DNA from: Pelomonas aquatica
GTDB taxonomy: Bacteria > Pseudomonadota > Gammaproteobacteria > Burkholderiales > Burkholderiaceae_C
Assembly (NCBI RefSeq): GCF_026712205.1
Contig: NZ_JAPPUW010000006.1
Coordinates: 186,001-250,000, forward strand
Length of the DNA: 64,000 bases
Direction of reading: 5' to 3'
The translations under genes and the position numbers were made by a program. Positions 33,255 to 42,399 of the stretch are shown here, piece by piece. The notes under the pieces were generated by a model. The model was not told where the DNA came from. It was given only the letters and a program-made list of their open reading frames with translations, and made no database searches. Each line of letters begins with the position of its first letter. The first letter of the stretch is position 1.

Positions 33255-36200
33255 CTACCAGTCCAGCGAAAGCCTCACGCTCGCATACCGGCCATGCCAG
33301 TCCGCCTGCGTGTTGTCGTAGTACGGCGCGCCCTCAGCGAACTGCGGCTCGCGATTGGCGACGTTCGCAATGCTGGCGCCCAACGCTGCCGTCTTGAACC
33401 CGGGCAGCAGACCCGGCCACAACTTCTTCAGATTCAACGTACCGTTCAAGTCATGCAGCCAGAAATTGCCCAGGCTGCGATCACTCGTGCCGATGTCCTT
33501 GTAGGCGCCAAGGTAGCGGCTCGTCACGCCCACGTTCCATGCACCCTGATCGAGGCCAACGGCCAGCCGTCCTTTCCAGCGAGGCGACCAGTAGTCGCTG
33601 AAGCGCCGGCCCAGCCGATCAACGACAGCCCCGCCAGGCGCCAGCTGCACGGCGTACTTGCTGGTGTGCGTGGCACCACCGGACACCGTGACCTTGCCAG
33701 CCTGGGTGCTCCAGACATACGCCATGTCCAGGTCCATGCCGGAGGTGTCCAGGCGACCAAAGTTGACCTCGGTGTTCTTGATGCTTGTCACCACCCCGGG
33801 CCGACCGTTCACGGATGGCCCCCGCGCGATCAGGCCGGGAAACAGCGCTTCGTTGTCCAGCGCAGCCTGGATGCCCTGCAGTGCGATCATGTCGCGGATA
33901 CGCAGCTGCCAGTACGTGAGGCCGATGCGCGTGCCCAAACCACCTTCCGGCTCCCAGACCGCGCCGATGCCACGAGACTTCCCGTGCTCGGGTTGCAGGT
34001 CCGGATTGGTCGTCCTGAGAATCGTGCCGGACGTGATGGCTTCCCCGCCGCGTGCAGGGTCGACCAGGCCGTAAAGCGAGGCGTCGTAGGACATCTCGCT
34101 CACATGGGTCTGCAGCATCGTCGGGGGTTTGAAGGACGTGGCAGCGGACGCACGAATCAACAAGCTCCGCAGCGGGCGCAGCTCAAGTCCGCCCTGGAAG
34201 GTGTTGGCTGAGCCGAAGTCGCTGTAATGGTCACGCCGCGCTGCGAGGGTCAGCGCTGCCAGATCCCATCGGCCTGCCCCTTCGCTGCTGGAGCGCAGCA
34301 AGGGCGCCCGGGCTTCGCCGTACACCGCTGAGCTGCTGCGTCTGGTGTGGATTTCAGAGCTGGTCGAGACGTCATAGCTGTCACGCGAGCCTTCCGCGCC
34401 GAAGATCGCGTCGACGGGCCCTGCCGGGAGGTCGAGCACCGAGCCACGGACCAGGCCGGTGACTTGGTCCTTGCGGCCGGCGCTGCGGCGGACCGAGTCC
34501 GTCCAGATCCCGCGCAGCACAGCGTCTGTCGCCACTCGCCCCGTCGTGAACGGGTTCAGCGCCGTTGCGGGGTTTGTCGACGTGAGGGCCGAGGCCAGCG
34601 CGGTGGCGTTGGACCTGATGTTCCAGCTCTGCGAGCCGCCCCGGTCGGCGGACATCGAGGCCGTCACCTCAGCATCCCAGCCGCCACCGAGCTCGCCCTT
34701 GGCGCCGACCAAGGCCCGAGTGAAGCTGGTCTGCCGGGACAGGCCCTCCGTGCCGTTGTCGGGGCTGAGCGCCGCCGTGACCTTCACGTCGACGCCGAAG
34801 GGGTTGTAGATGTTTGCTGCGGGGACGGTCACGTTGCCCAGGCGCAAGCCGAAGTCTCCGGCGCTCATGCGGTCCCGCAGGTACGTGAGCTCCGTGAACG
34901 CGGACCAGCTGCCGAGGAGCTTGCGTTCGCCCAGGGCATGCAGTGAGGCCGTCTCGTAGCCGTAGAACAGCGCGACACCGGCACCAGTCGTGTAGACATT
35001 GCACAGGTTCTGCGTGCCAGCCGTCGACTGGAAGTCTGCGATCGTCGGCTTCCCCGTCGTGCCCTGTGGAACAGCCGCCATGTTGGAGTTCAGGCCGGGC
35101 AGATTGCCCGAGATGCTGCGGACGGTGCCGGGGGTGCAGTAGTTCAGGCGCGCGTCGTCGCTGCCGAACCGGGTGTAGTCACCGTTCAGGAAGAACTCGC
35201 GCTGCTTCATGGACAGCGGCGTGGAGCGGCTGTAGGCGGCCATCAGCAGGTACTGGCTGTCAGCGTCCTGCCCACCTGTAGCCAACGACACGCTGCCGTC
35301 GCTGTAGCCACGCCCCGCGCCGCCACGCACCTCGACCGACTTGCCGTTGATGGACTTCTTCAAGATCACGTTGACCACGCCGGCAAGCGCATCGCCACCG
35401 TACACGGCTGACGAGCCCTGTGGGACCACTTCAACGCGCTCGATGGCGGCCGCGGGGATCAGGTTGAGGTTGAATACATTGCCCGAGGACGAGCCCACAC
35501 TTTGCACTTTGCGGCCGTTGATGAGCACGAGCGTCGAACCGAGCGGCAAGCCGCGAAGCTGAACAGTGCCCTGCCCCAGCGTGTTGCTGAAGCCGCCCTC
35601 GCCCGAGGACGCCGACACCTCGGTGAGTGAGGCCAGGAACCGCTGCAGAGAGGGTTGACCGCTCTTGGCGATGTCGTCCCGCGTGTAAACATTGACCGGC
35701 GCCGGTCCTTCAGCGTCGACGCGCCGCAGTCGAGAGCCGGTGACTTCGACGCGCGTGAACGACTCGATCCTGGGCTCGCCCGCGCCGGATTCGCTCGCCG
35801 GCGTCGACGCGGGCTTGCCTGCCACTTCTTCCTCGGCCGACGCCTGCACACCGGCGGACTGCGACGGAACATCGCTGGCGCGAAGCAGAGCTGAACTGCC
35901 GCCTGCCGAAGGCGCAACAGCAGGTTGCACCGCCCGCCTCACGACCACGACGCCTTCTGGCGACACCGCGGATTCGAGCCCAGTGCCCTTCACCGCTGCC
36001 GCGATGGCCTCCGCGCCAGAGAGCCGCCCCGAAACTGCCTTCGCGGTATGGCCCGCGACGATCCGCGAATCAAAGGTGACCGGCACGCCCGTGACTCGCG
36101 ATATCGCCCGCAGTGCGTCGCCCATGTCCTGGGAAGGCTGCTCGATCTGGTAGCGCGCTGCGAGCGTGGGTTCGGCCGCGTCGGCGAGCGGGAAACCCAC

Positions 36201-36275
36201 GAGCAGTGAGATGGCGAGGGGAATGGGGAGCCAGCGTGCTTGTCGGCGGCTCCGGCCTGGCAGCTTTGTGAGCAT
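33255..36275 (-). CDS. TonB-dependent receptor with STN signalling domain
   Basis: This 1006-residue outer-membrane receptor has a signal peptide, a FecA-type STN domain (about residues 42-110; YQIEQPSQDMGDALRAISRV), a Ser/Ala linker, a plug (TRDDIAKSGQPSLQRFLASL) and a barrel ending in YASVRLSLDW with the usual terminal aromatic. STN domains contact a FecR-like protein, so ligand binding can switch on the ECF sigma factor. Its place between the isopeptidase and fecR/fecI makes the lasso peptide the likely ligand. Upstream, an inverted repeat (GTTGTC, 8-base spacer, GACAAC at 36292-36311) lies close to the start. Confidence 0.92.
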   Translation of the reverse strand: MLTKLPGRSRRQARWLPIPLAISLLVGFPLADAAEPTLAARYQIEQPSQDMGDALRAISRVTGVPVTFDSRIVAGHTAKAVSGRLSGAEAIAAAVKGTGLESAVSPEGVVVVRRAVQPAVAPSAGGSSALLRASDVPSQSAGVQASAEEEVAGKPASTPASESGAGEPRIESFTRVEVTGSRLRRVDAEGPAPVNVYTRDDIAKSGQPSLQRFLASLTEVSASSGEGGFSNTLGQGTVQLRGLPLGSTLVLINGRKVQSVGSSSGNVFNLNLIPAAAIERVEVVPQGSSAVYGGDALAGVVNVILKKSINGKSVEVRGGAGRGYSDGSVSLATGGQDADSQYLLMAAYSRSTPLSMKQREFFLNGDYTRFGSDDARLNYCTPGTVRSISGNLPGLNSNMAAVPQGTTGKPTIADFQSTAGTQNLCNVYTTGAGVALFYGYETASLHALGERKLLGSWSAFTELTYLRDRMSAGDFGLRLGNVTVPAANIYNPFGVDVKVTAALSPDNGTEGLSRQTSFTRALVGAKGELGGGWDAEVTASMSADRGGSQSWNIRSNATALASALTSTNPATALNPFTTGRVATDAVLRGIWTDSVRRSAGRKDQVTGLVRGSVLDLPAGPVDAIFGAEGSRDSYDVSTSSEIHTRRSSSAVYGEARAPLLRSSSEGAGRWDLAALTLAARRDHYSDFGSANTFQGGLELRPLRSLLIRASAATSFKPPTMLQTHVSEMSYDASLYGLVDPARGGEAITSGTILRTTNPDLQPEHGKSRGIGAVWEPEGGLGTRIGLTYWQLRIRDMIALQGIQAALDNEALFPGLIARGPSVNGRPGVVTSIKNTEVNFGRLDTSGMDLDMAYVWSTQAGKVTVSGGATHTSKYAVQLAPGGAVVDRLGRRFSDYWSPRWKGRLAVGLDQGAWNVGVTSRYLGAYKDIGTSDRSLGNFWLHDLNGTLNLKKLWPGLLPGFKTAALGASIANVANREPQFAEGAPYYDNTQADWHGRYASVRLSLDW

Positions 36276-36353
36276 CTCGTGCCCTTTCTATGTTGTCGTC
36301 GGATTGACAACTAGATGACGGGTCTGTCGAGAGAAAAATGGGCAGTGCTTCCC

Positions 36354-37415
36354 CTAGCCGCTTTTTTGCAGCTCCAGCCGTCCATCCACTTCACGGACCT
36401 TCAACCCATGCAACATCGCGACGGCATTGGCAAAAGCGACGCTGTCTCCCGTCTTGAAGACGCCGCTGACGTCGAGTTGCTCCAGGCCCATGTCCTTTGA
36501 CAACGTGATCTGCGTTCGGCTGTAGCGATTGATCTCATCGACGGCCGTCGCCAGAGGCGTCGCCTGGAACGAGATCTCGTTGCGCCTCCAGGCCATCGCC
36601 CGCTCAAGGTTCGGACGATCCACCCTTGATTCGACGGCATGGGTGGTGGTGCTCGGCCGGTAGTCAAGCGTCAACCGATCGCCAGGCTTGAGCATGACGG
36701 CTTCCTTCGGCGCCAGGGTGCCCCCCCCCCCGACCGTCGGCCGGACGTTCACCTGCCCCTCCACCAGCGTCACCACGAGGGCGTCGTCCCGCTTGGGTGC
36801 ATCGAGGAAGCGCACGGAGAACGCCGTGCCGACCGCGATGACCTCACTCCCAGCGACACGCACGACGAACGGCCGCGCTGGATCCTTGGCCACCTCGAAG
36901 AACGCCTCCCCGCCGCGGACTTCGACCGTGCGCCGCTTGGCATCGAAGTCGACCCGCAGATGGGTGTCGGTGTTCATCAGCATTCGCGAGCCGTCATCAA
37001 GCAAGATGGAGCGGCTTTCCCCAACCGCCGTGGCGTAGACGCCCTGCTCTCGCAACTGGACCAACATCGCTCCGCTGGCGGCAAGCACCAACAGGCACAC
37101 GGGCGCGACCCATCGCCAACTGAAGCTGCGCCCGCGCGGCCGGTCGGCCTCGCGAAGCTCCTTCTCCAGCATGAACTTCCGCGCGCCCTCGCTGCGCGGG
37201 ATCGCTTCCCACACATCCGTCGTCTTCTCGAACGCCTCCCGATGCGCCGGAGAGCGCTGCTGCCATTCGCGAAACGAATCTTCCATGGCCCGATTCCGGT
37301 CGGGCCCATGCAGCACTGTGATCCACACCGCCGCTTCCGCGGCGATCTCAGGCGTCACCCTCGTCTGATCGCCAGGGTCTTGAGGCGCGCGAGGACCCGT
37401 ACCCGGCATGCTCAT
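36354..37415 (-). CDS. fecR: FecR-like anti-sigma factor / transmembrane sensor
   Basis: This 353-residue FecR-family protein has a cytoplasmic N-terminal anti-sigma domain (about 1-95; EIAAEAAVWITVLHGPDRNR), one membrane helix (VAPVCLLVLAASGAMLVQL), the periplasmic FecR domain (VGESRSILLDDGSRMLMNTDT and RTVEVRGGEAFFEVAKDP) and a C-terminal STN-like region (GLEQLDVSGVFKTGDSVAF) that meets the receptor. I chose ATG at 37415, which overlaps the fecI stop (ATGA), over the TTG at 37424. An 11-base poly-C run (36721-36731, coding strand G) falls in the periplasmic domain as a Gly4 stretch and may be a slippage hot spot. Confidence 0.88.
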   Translation of the reverse strand: MSMPGTGPRAPQDPGDQTRVTPEIAAEAAVWITVLHGPDRNRAMEDSFREWQQRSPAHREAFEKTTDVWEAIPRSEGARKFMLEKELREADRPRGRSFSWRWVAPVCLLVLAASGAMLVQLREQGVYATAVGESRSILLDDGSRMLMNTDTHLRVDFDAKRRTVEVRGGEAFFEVAKDPARPFVVRVAGSEVIAVGTAFSVRFLDAPKRDDALVVTLVEGQVNVRPTVGGGGTLAPKEAVMLKPGDRLTLDYRPSTTTHAVESRVDRPNLERAMAWRRNEISFQATPLATAVDEINRYSRTQITLSKDMGLEQLDVSGVFKTGDSVAFANAVAMLHGLKVREVDGRLELQKSG

Positions 37416-37897
37416 GGGTACCAACCTTGCATCCAGGCGGTCACCTTGAACATGGCCCTGGAGACGATGTGCTGAACCGTGCTGACGTGCAGCTTGTGTC
37501 GGGCCGCGATCTGTTCATAGCTCAGACCTTCCATCCGGTGTTCGTACACCATCTGCCTGGTGCGATCGCTCAGGCGCGCCATGCAAGCTTCGAAGCGGCG
37601 CGCCTGTTCGCGACTGAGCACGGCGTCCTCTACGCTCGGCCTGGGATCGATGAGCACGACGTTCTCAAGCTGTTCCGCATCGCCCCGGCTCTCGCGCTCG
37701 CGATGGTGGTCGATCGAGATGTTGAGCGCCGTTTTCATGAAGAGGCCCTGCAGATTGTCTACGTGGTTCTCTTTCGCGTAGTCGGTCACACGGACAAAGG
37801 CATCCTGCAAAAAGTCCTCGGCATCTGCCTCCGTCCGGCCCCGCCTGAGCAGCGCAGCCTTCGCGTCCGAGAATAGCTTCAACCAGTCGATCTTCAT
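37412..37897 (-). CDS. fecI: FecI-like ECF sigma factor
   Basis: This 161-residue ECF sigma factor has region 2 (about 10-80; AEDFLQDAFVRVTDYAK) and region 4 (about 105-155; ACMARLSDRTRQMVYEHRMEGLSYEQIAARHKLHVSTVQ). It would direct transcription of the receptor gene, and perhaps the lasso operon, when released by FecR. The stop overlaps the fecR start. The gene upstream on the same strand ends 11 bp before the ATG, so read-through is possible. The ribosome-binding site is weak (GCGGG at a distance), which would fit low basal expression. Confidence 0.9.
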   Translation of the reverse strand: MKIDWLKLFSDAKAALLRRGRTEADAEDFLQDAFVRVTDYAKENHVDNLQGLFMKTALNISIDHHRERESRGDAEQLENVVLIDPRPSVEDAVLSREQARRFEACMARLSDRTRQMVYEHRMEGLSYEQIAARHKLHVSTVQHIVSRAMFKVTAWMQGWYP

Positions 37898-37908
37898 GGC
37901 AATACCCG

Positions 37909-38727
37909 CTAGGCCAACGCGGGTGCGCCTAGGGCACGACCCGATATCGGCCCCATGCGGCCGGACGGCAACGGACAGGCATCGCGCGCAAGTCGCCTGG
38001 CCTGACGCTCACGCTCAAGCTGTCGGTCAGCGCGCTGCAGCGCCGCAGCGACAAACGCGAATGCTTTACTGGCGTCGGCGAATGGGCCATGTCGATGGAT
38101 CGCTCGCATCAAGCGCTCCTGCACGTCCATGGCAGTTCGGTCGACCGAACGGACCAGCCGCCGATACGGTTCGGGGAGCGCAAACAACGGCTGGAATACT
38201 GCTACCGCCTCGCCCCACCGCTCAAGGATATTTGGGTACCTTTCACGCCAGTCAGCGCTTGAAATTCCCGGCGCTGCGACCGTCTCAGGGGCATCCGGAT
38301 CAGCTACCGCCGCTCTAAGCAGATGCGCCATGGCTGGACGATGCACCGACCTCACCGAAGCCAGCGAAGCCGCGAGAATCCGTTCGATGGACGGCAGTTC
38401 AACAGCGCGTGGATACGCCTCAACGAACGCGGGCTGCAACGCCGCCAAATCACCAACGGCGTACGTGACGTACTCGACTCCGCGGTCATAGAGGCGACCG
38501 AACACTTCGGCGGGGATCACGCCCTCGTCGTTCGAGCTCCACGCGCCCAGGATCTCGCAATCCCCATTGATCAACGTCCCGAGCGCCCAACAAATCTTTC
38601 GGTTCGGCGCGACCGCGACCGTGCCCGGAAGACGTGAAGCGGTGCTGAAGACGACCACCGCGTAGCGCTTGCATAGCGGACGACATAGCCACCTATCGCT
38701 ATCTACCACTGCGTCCAAGTTGTTCAT
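37909..38727 (-). CDS. domesticated IS256/Mutator-like transposase derivative
   Basis: The 272 residues keep the order of the IS256-family catalytic core. LGTLINGDCEILGAWSS matches the strand after the first acidic site. RGVEYVTYAVGDLAALQPAFVEAYP matches the second-Asp region (LKGF-type), and ERILAASLASVRSV the QRCxxH region with Cys and His lost. YPNILERWGEAVAVFQPLFALPEPYRRLVRSVDRTAMD matches the IRRxIYTTNAIE region with that motif degraded. The first catalytic Asp appears replaced (VVVFSTAS), so transposition is unlikely. The frame is open with a good GAGGAG site, so it is a maintained gene and not debris. It is divergent from an XRE regulator, with a palindrome between. Confidence 0.65.
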   Translation of the reverse strand: MNNLDAVVDSDRWLCRPLCKRYAVVVFSTASRLPGTVAVAPNRKICWALGTLINGDCEILGAWSSNDEGVIPAEVFGRLYDRGVEYVTYAVGDLAALQPAFVEAYPRAVELPSIERILAASLASVRSVHRPAMAHLLRAAVADPDAPETVAAPGISSADWRERYPNILERWGEAVAVFQPLFALPEPYRRLVRSVDRTAMDVQERLMRAIHRHGPFADASKAFAFVAAALQRADRQLERERQARRLARDACPLPSGRMGPISGRALGAPALA

Positions 38728-38782
38728 CTAGCACTCCTCAACCGGTTTCAGGCAGCCGCTGGCGCACTGTTTTCTGTCGCAC

Positions 38783-38803
38783 CAGCATCGAATTTCGATG
38801 CTG
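38783..38803. promoter_or_regulatory. perfect 21-bp palindrome, probable operator
   Basis: CAGCATCGAA and TTCGATGCTG are exact 10-base inverted repeats around a single T. The site lies in the 138-bp gap between the divergent IS256-like gene and the XRE regulator, the classic place for an autoregulatory operator. Confidence 0.75.
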
Positions 38804-38865
38804 CCACACCGTATGAGTTAAATCTAACGTGGTTTTCATGGTTTGCAAATTTGACGCTTCTGCTC

Positions 38866-39207
38866 ATGGAGAAGCGTTCAATTCAGCGAGGCAGACCGGC
38901 AGGCACGAAGACCTTTGATGCGGTGCCGGCAAAGGCCTTCGGTGCAGCGGTCGCTGCCCTCAGAACCGAAGATGGGATCGCGCAGGAAACGTTGGCTCTT
39001 ATGACTGGCATTGAGCGGTCACACATGGGGAAGATTGAACGCGGACTGCACGCTCCAACTCTGGTGCTCATCCTTCGCATCGCAAAGGCTATGGGGCGTA
39101 GCGCAGGTGAACTCATGCTTGAAACCGAAGCACGCCTGCCCTCTTCATGGGAAGACGCTGGGAGCGCGTCCGCCGCGCCTGCAAAGTCGAAGAACTCGGC
39201 TGAGTGA
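38866..39207 (+). CDS. XRE-family transcriptional regulator
   Basis: This 113-residue DNA-binding protein has a Cro/C1-type helix-turn-helix at about residues 25-80 (LRTEDGIAQETLALMTGIER, then SHMGKIERGLHAPTLVLIL). A basic N-terminal tail (MEKRSIQRGRPAGTK) and an acidic/Ala tail flank it. I use the ATG at 38866; an in-frame TTG lies 15 bp earlier. It is divergent from the IS256-like gene and next to a 21-bp palindrome that it probably binds. Its position 337 bp before the methyltransferase gene also leaves open a controller (C-protein) role for the restriction-modification pair. Confidence 0.85.
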   Translation: MEKRSIQRGRPAGTKTFDAVPAKAFGAAVAALRTEDGIAQETLALMTGIERSHMGKIERGLHAPTLVLILRIAKAMGRSAGELMLETEARLPSSWEDAGSASAAPAKSKNSAE

Positions 39208-39544
39208 AGAATCGGACAGCGACGGTCTGGCTCTGCGCTTAGCCGCCTTCATTGCCAGCAGCCTGAGCCCCTCGCTCAGTGCTTGCCGCTCTTCTAGTCG
39301 TCGAACCACGGATCGACGTTCTCGGACGCCCCATACTGCACCACCGAGCCATGAACCCGGCCCCGCCTGCAAAGGCTTGAAGCGACGCGGGAGATCATGG
39401 CCGGGGAAGAGCAACGCAGGCAGGTTGCGGCCCCGTAGTCTCATAGGACCGCCAGACGCCGCCACACACGCTTGAATGGGGCCGATTCCGACCGCGAGGC
39501 CACATCAAGAATCCAGATAATGGTGGTTCTTCTCGAAGGAATCC
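39208..39544. other. intergenic stretch before the methyltransferase gene
   Basis: The 337 bp contain only short opposing ORFs without good start sites and no RNA gene I can recognise. The methyltransferase promoter should lie here. GAAGGAA precedes its ATG. Confidence 0.45.
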
Positions 39545-41275
39545 ATGGACCAGTCCGAATTGCTGCTCGACCAACCCGGCCTGCCTGGCATGTGCCAGGT
39601 GACGGACGCCGTGCGGGAGCTCGCCCACGGGGCCGGGGCCGATGAGCGCGGGGCCATCTTTACCCGCCCCGAAGTGGTCGAGTTCATCTTGGATCTCGTC
39701 GGTTACATCCCCTCGGCCGCCCTCTACAAGAAATCCCTCCTCGAGCCCTCATTCGGCAGCGGCGAATTCCTGTTGGCCGCCATCTCCCGGCTGCTTTCCT
39801 CCACGGCCGCCGCTCGCAAGCGCGGCGTCGAGGCTCCGGCCCTCGACGGCTGCATCCGGGCTGTCGAGCTTCATGCCAGCTCGTTCACGCAGACGCGCGG
39901 GCAAGTCTTGCGGCTGCTGGACTCGCATGGATTCGAGGCTGCCGAGGCGGAGCGCCTCGCAGGCCATTGGCTCGCGCATGGCGACTTCCTCTTGGCACCG
40001 CTGCCCGAGTCGTTCGACTTCGTCGTCGGCAACCCGCCCTACGTCCGGCAGGAGTTGATTCCGGCCGCGCTGCTGCGTGAATACCGCCGCCGCTACGCCA
40101 CCCTCTACGACCGCGCTGACCTTTACATCCCCTTCATCGAGCGCGGCCTGCGGCTGCTGAAACCCGGCGGGAAACTCTCGTTCATCTGCGCCGACCGCTG
40201 GATGAAGAACCGATACGGCGGTCCGCTGCGCGCGCTAGTCGCCAGCGACTTCCATCTGCAAGCCTATGTCGACATGTTCGACACGCCCGCCTTCCACTCT
40301 GAAGTCGTGGCCTACCCCGCGATCACCATGATCGAGCGGTCCAGCCCCGGCCCCACGCTGGTCGCGGCACGCCCAAAGATCGAGGGCCCCTACCTGCGCG
40401 AGCTGGCGAAGGCCCTGCGCGGCCAAGCCAAGGCGCTACCGGAGTCGGTGCATCGCCTCGACGGTGTCGCCAACGGCGACGAGCCCTGGGTCTTGCAGTT
40501 CTCGGACGCGACGAGCCTCGTTCGCCGCATCGAGCAGGCGTTCCCAGCCCTCGAAGAGGCCGGCTGCAAGGTTGGCATCGGAGTGGCCACCGGCGCCGAC
40601 AAGGCCTATGTCGCCAAGTTCGAAGAGCTTGACATCGAGCCCAGCCGCAAGCTGCCGCTTGCCATGACCCGCGACATCATCAGCGGCCATGTCGAATGGC
40701 GCGGCTATGGGGTGGTCAACCCCTTCACGGACGAAGGCCCCCTCGTGGACCTGCGCGAATATCCGAAGCTCGCCGCCCACCTCGAGGCACACCGCTCGGC
40801 CATCGCGAGCCGGCACGTCGCCAAGAAGGACGAAAAGCGCTGGTATCGGACCATCGACCGCATCACCCCTTCTCTCGCGCGTCGCCCCAAGCTGCTCATC
40901 CCTGATATCAAAGGCGACGCCCAGGTTGTCTACGAGGAAGGGCTGCTCTACCCCCACCACAACCTCTACTACGTTGTGTCAGACGATTGGGACTTGCGCG
41001 CGCTGCAGGCGGTGCTGCTGTCGAGCCTCACGCGCCTGTTCATCGCCACCTATTCCACCAAGATGCGCGGGGGCTTCCTGCGCTTCCAAGCCCAGTATCT
41101 GCGGCGCATCCGGCTGCCGCTGTGGGCGGATGTACCTCGCGACCTGCGCACGCGGCTCGCGAAGGCCGCTAGGGCGCTCGACCTTGCCGCCTGCGACGCG
41201 ACGACGTTTGAGCTCTATGGCCTGACGGAAGAAGAACAACTCATAGCAAAAGGGATGACTACGAATGGCTCTTGA
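39545..41275 (+). CDS. N6-adenine DNA methyltransferase of a PaeR7I/XhoI-type system
   Basis: This 576-residue class I methyltransferase has a SAM-binding motif ([15 protein letters not shown]), the catalytic NPPY motif ([14 protein letters not shown]) typical of N6-adenine modification, and a C-terminal target-recognition part with repeats of aromatic/basic residues. Its stop overlaps the start of a PaeR7I-like endonuclease by 11 bp, so it is the protective partner. PaeR7I and XhoI systems act on CTCGAG and methylate the adenine; that site is assumed from the endonuclease family. CTCGAG occurs inside this gene and elsewhere in the window, so methylation would be needed for survival. Confidence 0.88.
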   Translation: MDQSELLLDQPGLPGMCQVTDAVRELAHGAGADERGAIFTRPEVVEFILDLVGYIPSAALYKKSLLEPSFGSGEFLLAAISRLLSSTAAARKRGVEAPALDGCIRAVELHASSFTQTRGQVLRLLDSHGFEAAEAERLAGHWLAHGDFLLAPLPESFDFVVGNPPYVRQELIPAALLREYRRRYATLYDRADLYIPFIERGLRLLKPGGKLSFICADRWMKNRYGGPLRALVASDFHLQAYVDMFDTPAFHSEVVAYPAITMIERSSPGPTLVAARPKIEGPYLRELAKALRGQAKALPESVHRLDGVANGDEPWVLQFSDATSLVRRIEQAFPALEEAGCKVGIGVATGADKAYVAKFEELDIEPSRKLPLAMTRDIISGHVEWRGYGVVNPFTDEGPLVDLREYPKLAAHLEAHRSAIASRHVAKKDEKRWYRTIDRITPSLARRPKLLIPDIKGDAQVVYEEGLLYPHHNLYYVVSDDWDLRALQAVLLSSLTRLFIATYSTKMRGGFLRFQAQYLRRIRLPLWADVPRDLRTRLAKAARALDLAACDATTFELYGLTEEEQLIAKGMTTNGS

Positions 41276-42023
41276 CCTGGCGAACTACAAAGAGCAAGCG
41301 CGCGACGCAATCAAGGCATTTTGGGGCAACCGGGAGGCGGCGGCGCGCAAGCAGGCCGAGACGGGCAACATCGACGCTGGCACGCGCGGCGCCGTGACCG
41401 CAGGCAACAACCTCAACGGCTTTTTGGCCCTGATGCAAAGCCTGGTGCGAGCCAACGGTCTCCACGACGCGGAAATTCACGTAGACAAGGGCCTCGTGGT
41501 CCTGCCCGGCTACTTCCGGCCCAACAAACAATGGGACGTGGTCGTCATGCGCGGCCACCGCCTCGTGGCGGCCCTCGAGTTCAAGTCGCAAGTCGGCAGC
41601 TACGGGAACAACTACAACAACCGCACCGAAGAGGCCATCGGCACGGCCCACTGCCTGTGGACGGCGTTCCGCGAAGGTGCGCTCGGCGACGAGCCCCGGC
41701 CGTTCCTTGGCTGGCTCATGGTGGTCGGCGATGAGAAGGGATCGCGCAGCCCCGTTCGCACGTCTGAGCCGCACTTCAAAGTGTTCCCGGAGTGGCGCGA
41801 CGCCTCATACATCCAGCGCTACGACCAGCTTTGCCAGCGGCTCGTGAAGGAAGGCCTCTACGGCGCCGCCGCCCTGCTCGCCACGCCGCTGAACTCGGCC
41901 GAGACCGGCGCATACGCGGAGTTCTCAGCACTCTCTGGTCTGGAATACTTCGTGACCACTTTCGCCGCGCACATCGCGGCGGAGGCCTCCCGGCCACCAC
42001 CGACGCCGCGCAGCCTCCTTTGA
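41265..42023 (+). CDS. PaeR7I-family type II restriction endonuclease
   Basis: This 252-residue endonuclease closely resembles PaeR7I/XhoI. The PD-(D/E)xK core is visible as [21 protein letters not shown], with Asp near residue 90 and E-x-K near 105-107. The family-typical [18 protein letters not shown] follows directly. Members cut CTCGAG. The ATG at 41265 lies inside the end of the methyltransferase gene, so the two are co-translated, with methyltransferase made first. No separate controller gene is adjacent downstream; the XRE gene upstream is a possible regulator. Confidence 0.92.
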   Translation: MALDLANYKEQARDAIKAFWGNREAAARKQAETGNIDAGTRGAVTAGNNLNGFLALMQSLVRANGLHDAEIHVDKGLVVLPGYFRPNKQWDVVVMRGHRLVAALEFKSQVGSYGNNYNNRTEEAIGTAHCLWTAFREGALGDEPRPFLGWLMVVGDEKGSRSPVRTSEPHFKVFPEWRDASYIQRYDQLCQRLVKEGLYGAAALLATPLNSAETGAYAEFSALSGLEYFVTTFAAHIAAEASRPPPTPRSLL

Positions 42024-42399
42024 GGACAGCGAGCCGCGAGCGCCGCTCGCTTCTCGACATCATTCTTCGAGCCAGGGGAGTGCGCACCACGCTTTGGGAA
42101 CAGACCATTGATCGCCTCTGCAGCCTGGACATCGAAGCAGACGCCGCCGAGATAGCTCCCGTCTTGCGCTCGGCCAAGAAGCGGCTCGCCCGCTACATCG
42201 CGCCCGAGTCGCCTGGCAATGCGACCATGCTGCATGTCTCGGAGCTCACGCGCGAGCAGCCAATCTGCTCGACCGCCGCCACACCGCTCGCGACGAAAGC
42301 TCCGCGCCGCCACATCGTGGCAATTTGCTCCCGAATCCCGCAGTCCCAGGTCGTCCATCGAGACCTACGCTCCTGTGAACACACCCAAAGGAGTCCACC
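42024..42399 (+). other. probable gene remnant between restriction gene and alpA
   Basis: These 376 bp hold an open plus-strand frame without its own plausible start. It reads ERRSLLDIILRARGVRTTLW, then a helical stretch (ADAAEIAPVLRSAKKRLARYI), and decays into low-complexity sequence after about 42300. It looks like the tail of a gene truncated by an earlier rearrangement. I cannot name the family. Confidence 0.35.

Noticed and set aside
37909-38727. Active IS256-family insertion sequence
   Set aside because: No terminal inverted repeats or target duplication seen, the protein is shorter than the usual 400 residues and catalytic motifs are degraded; recorded as a domesticated gene.
41858-42358. 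166-residue minus-strand ORF over the restriction gene end
   Set aside because: No ribosome-binding site, composition typical of an antisense frame, and it overlaps a certain gene.
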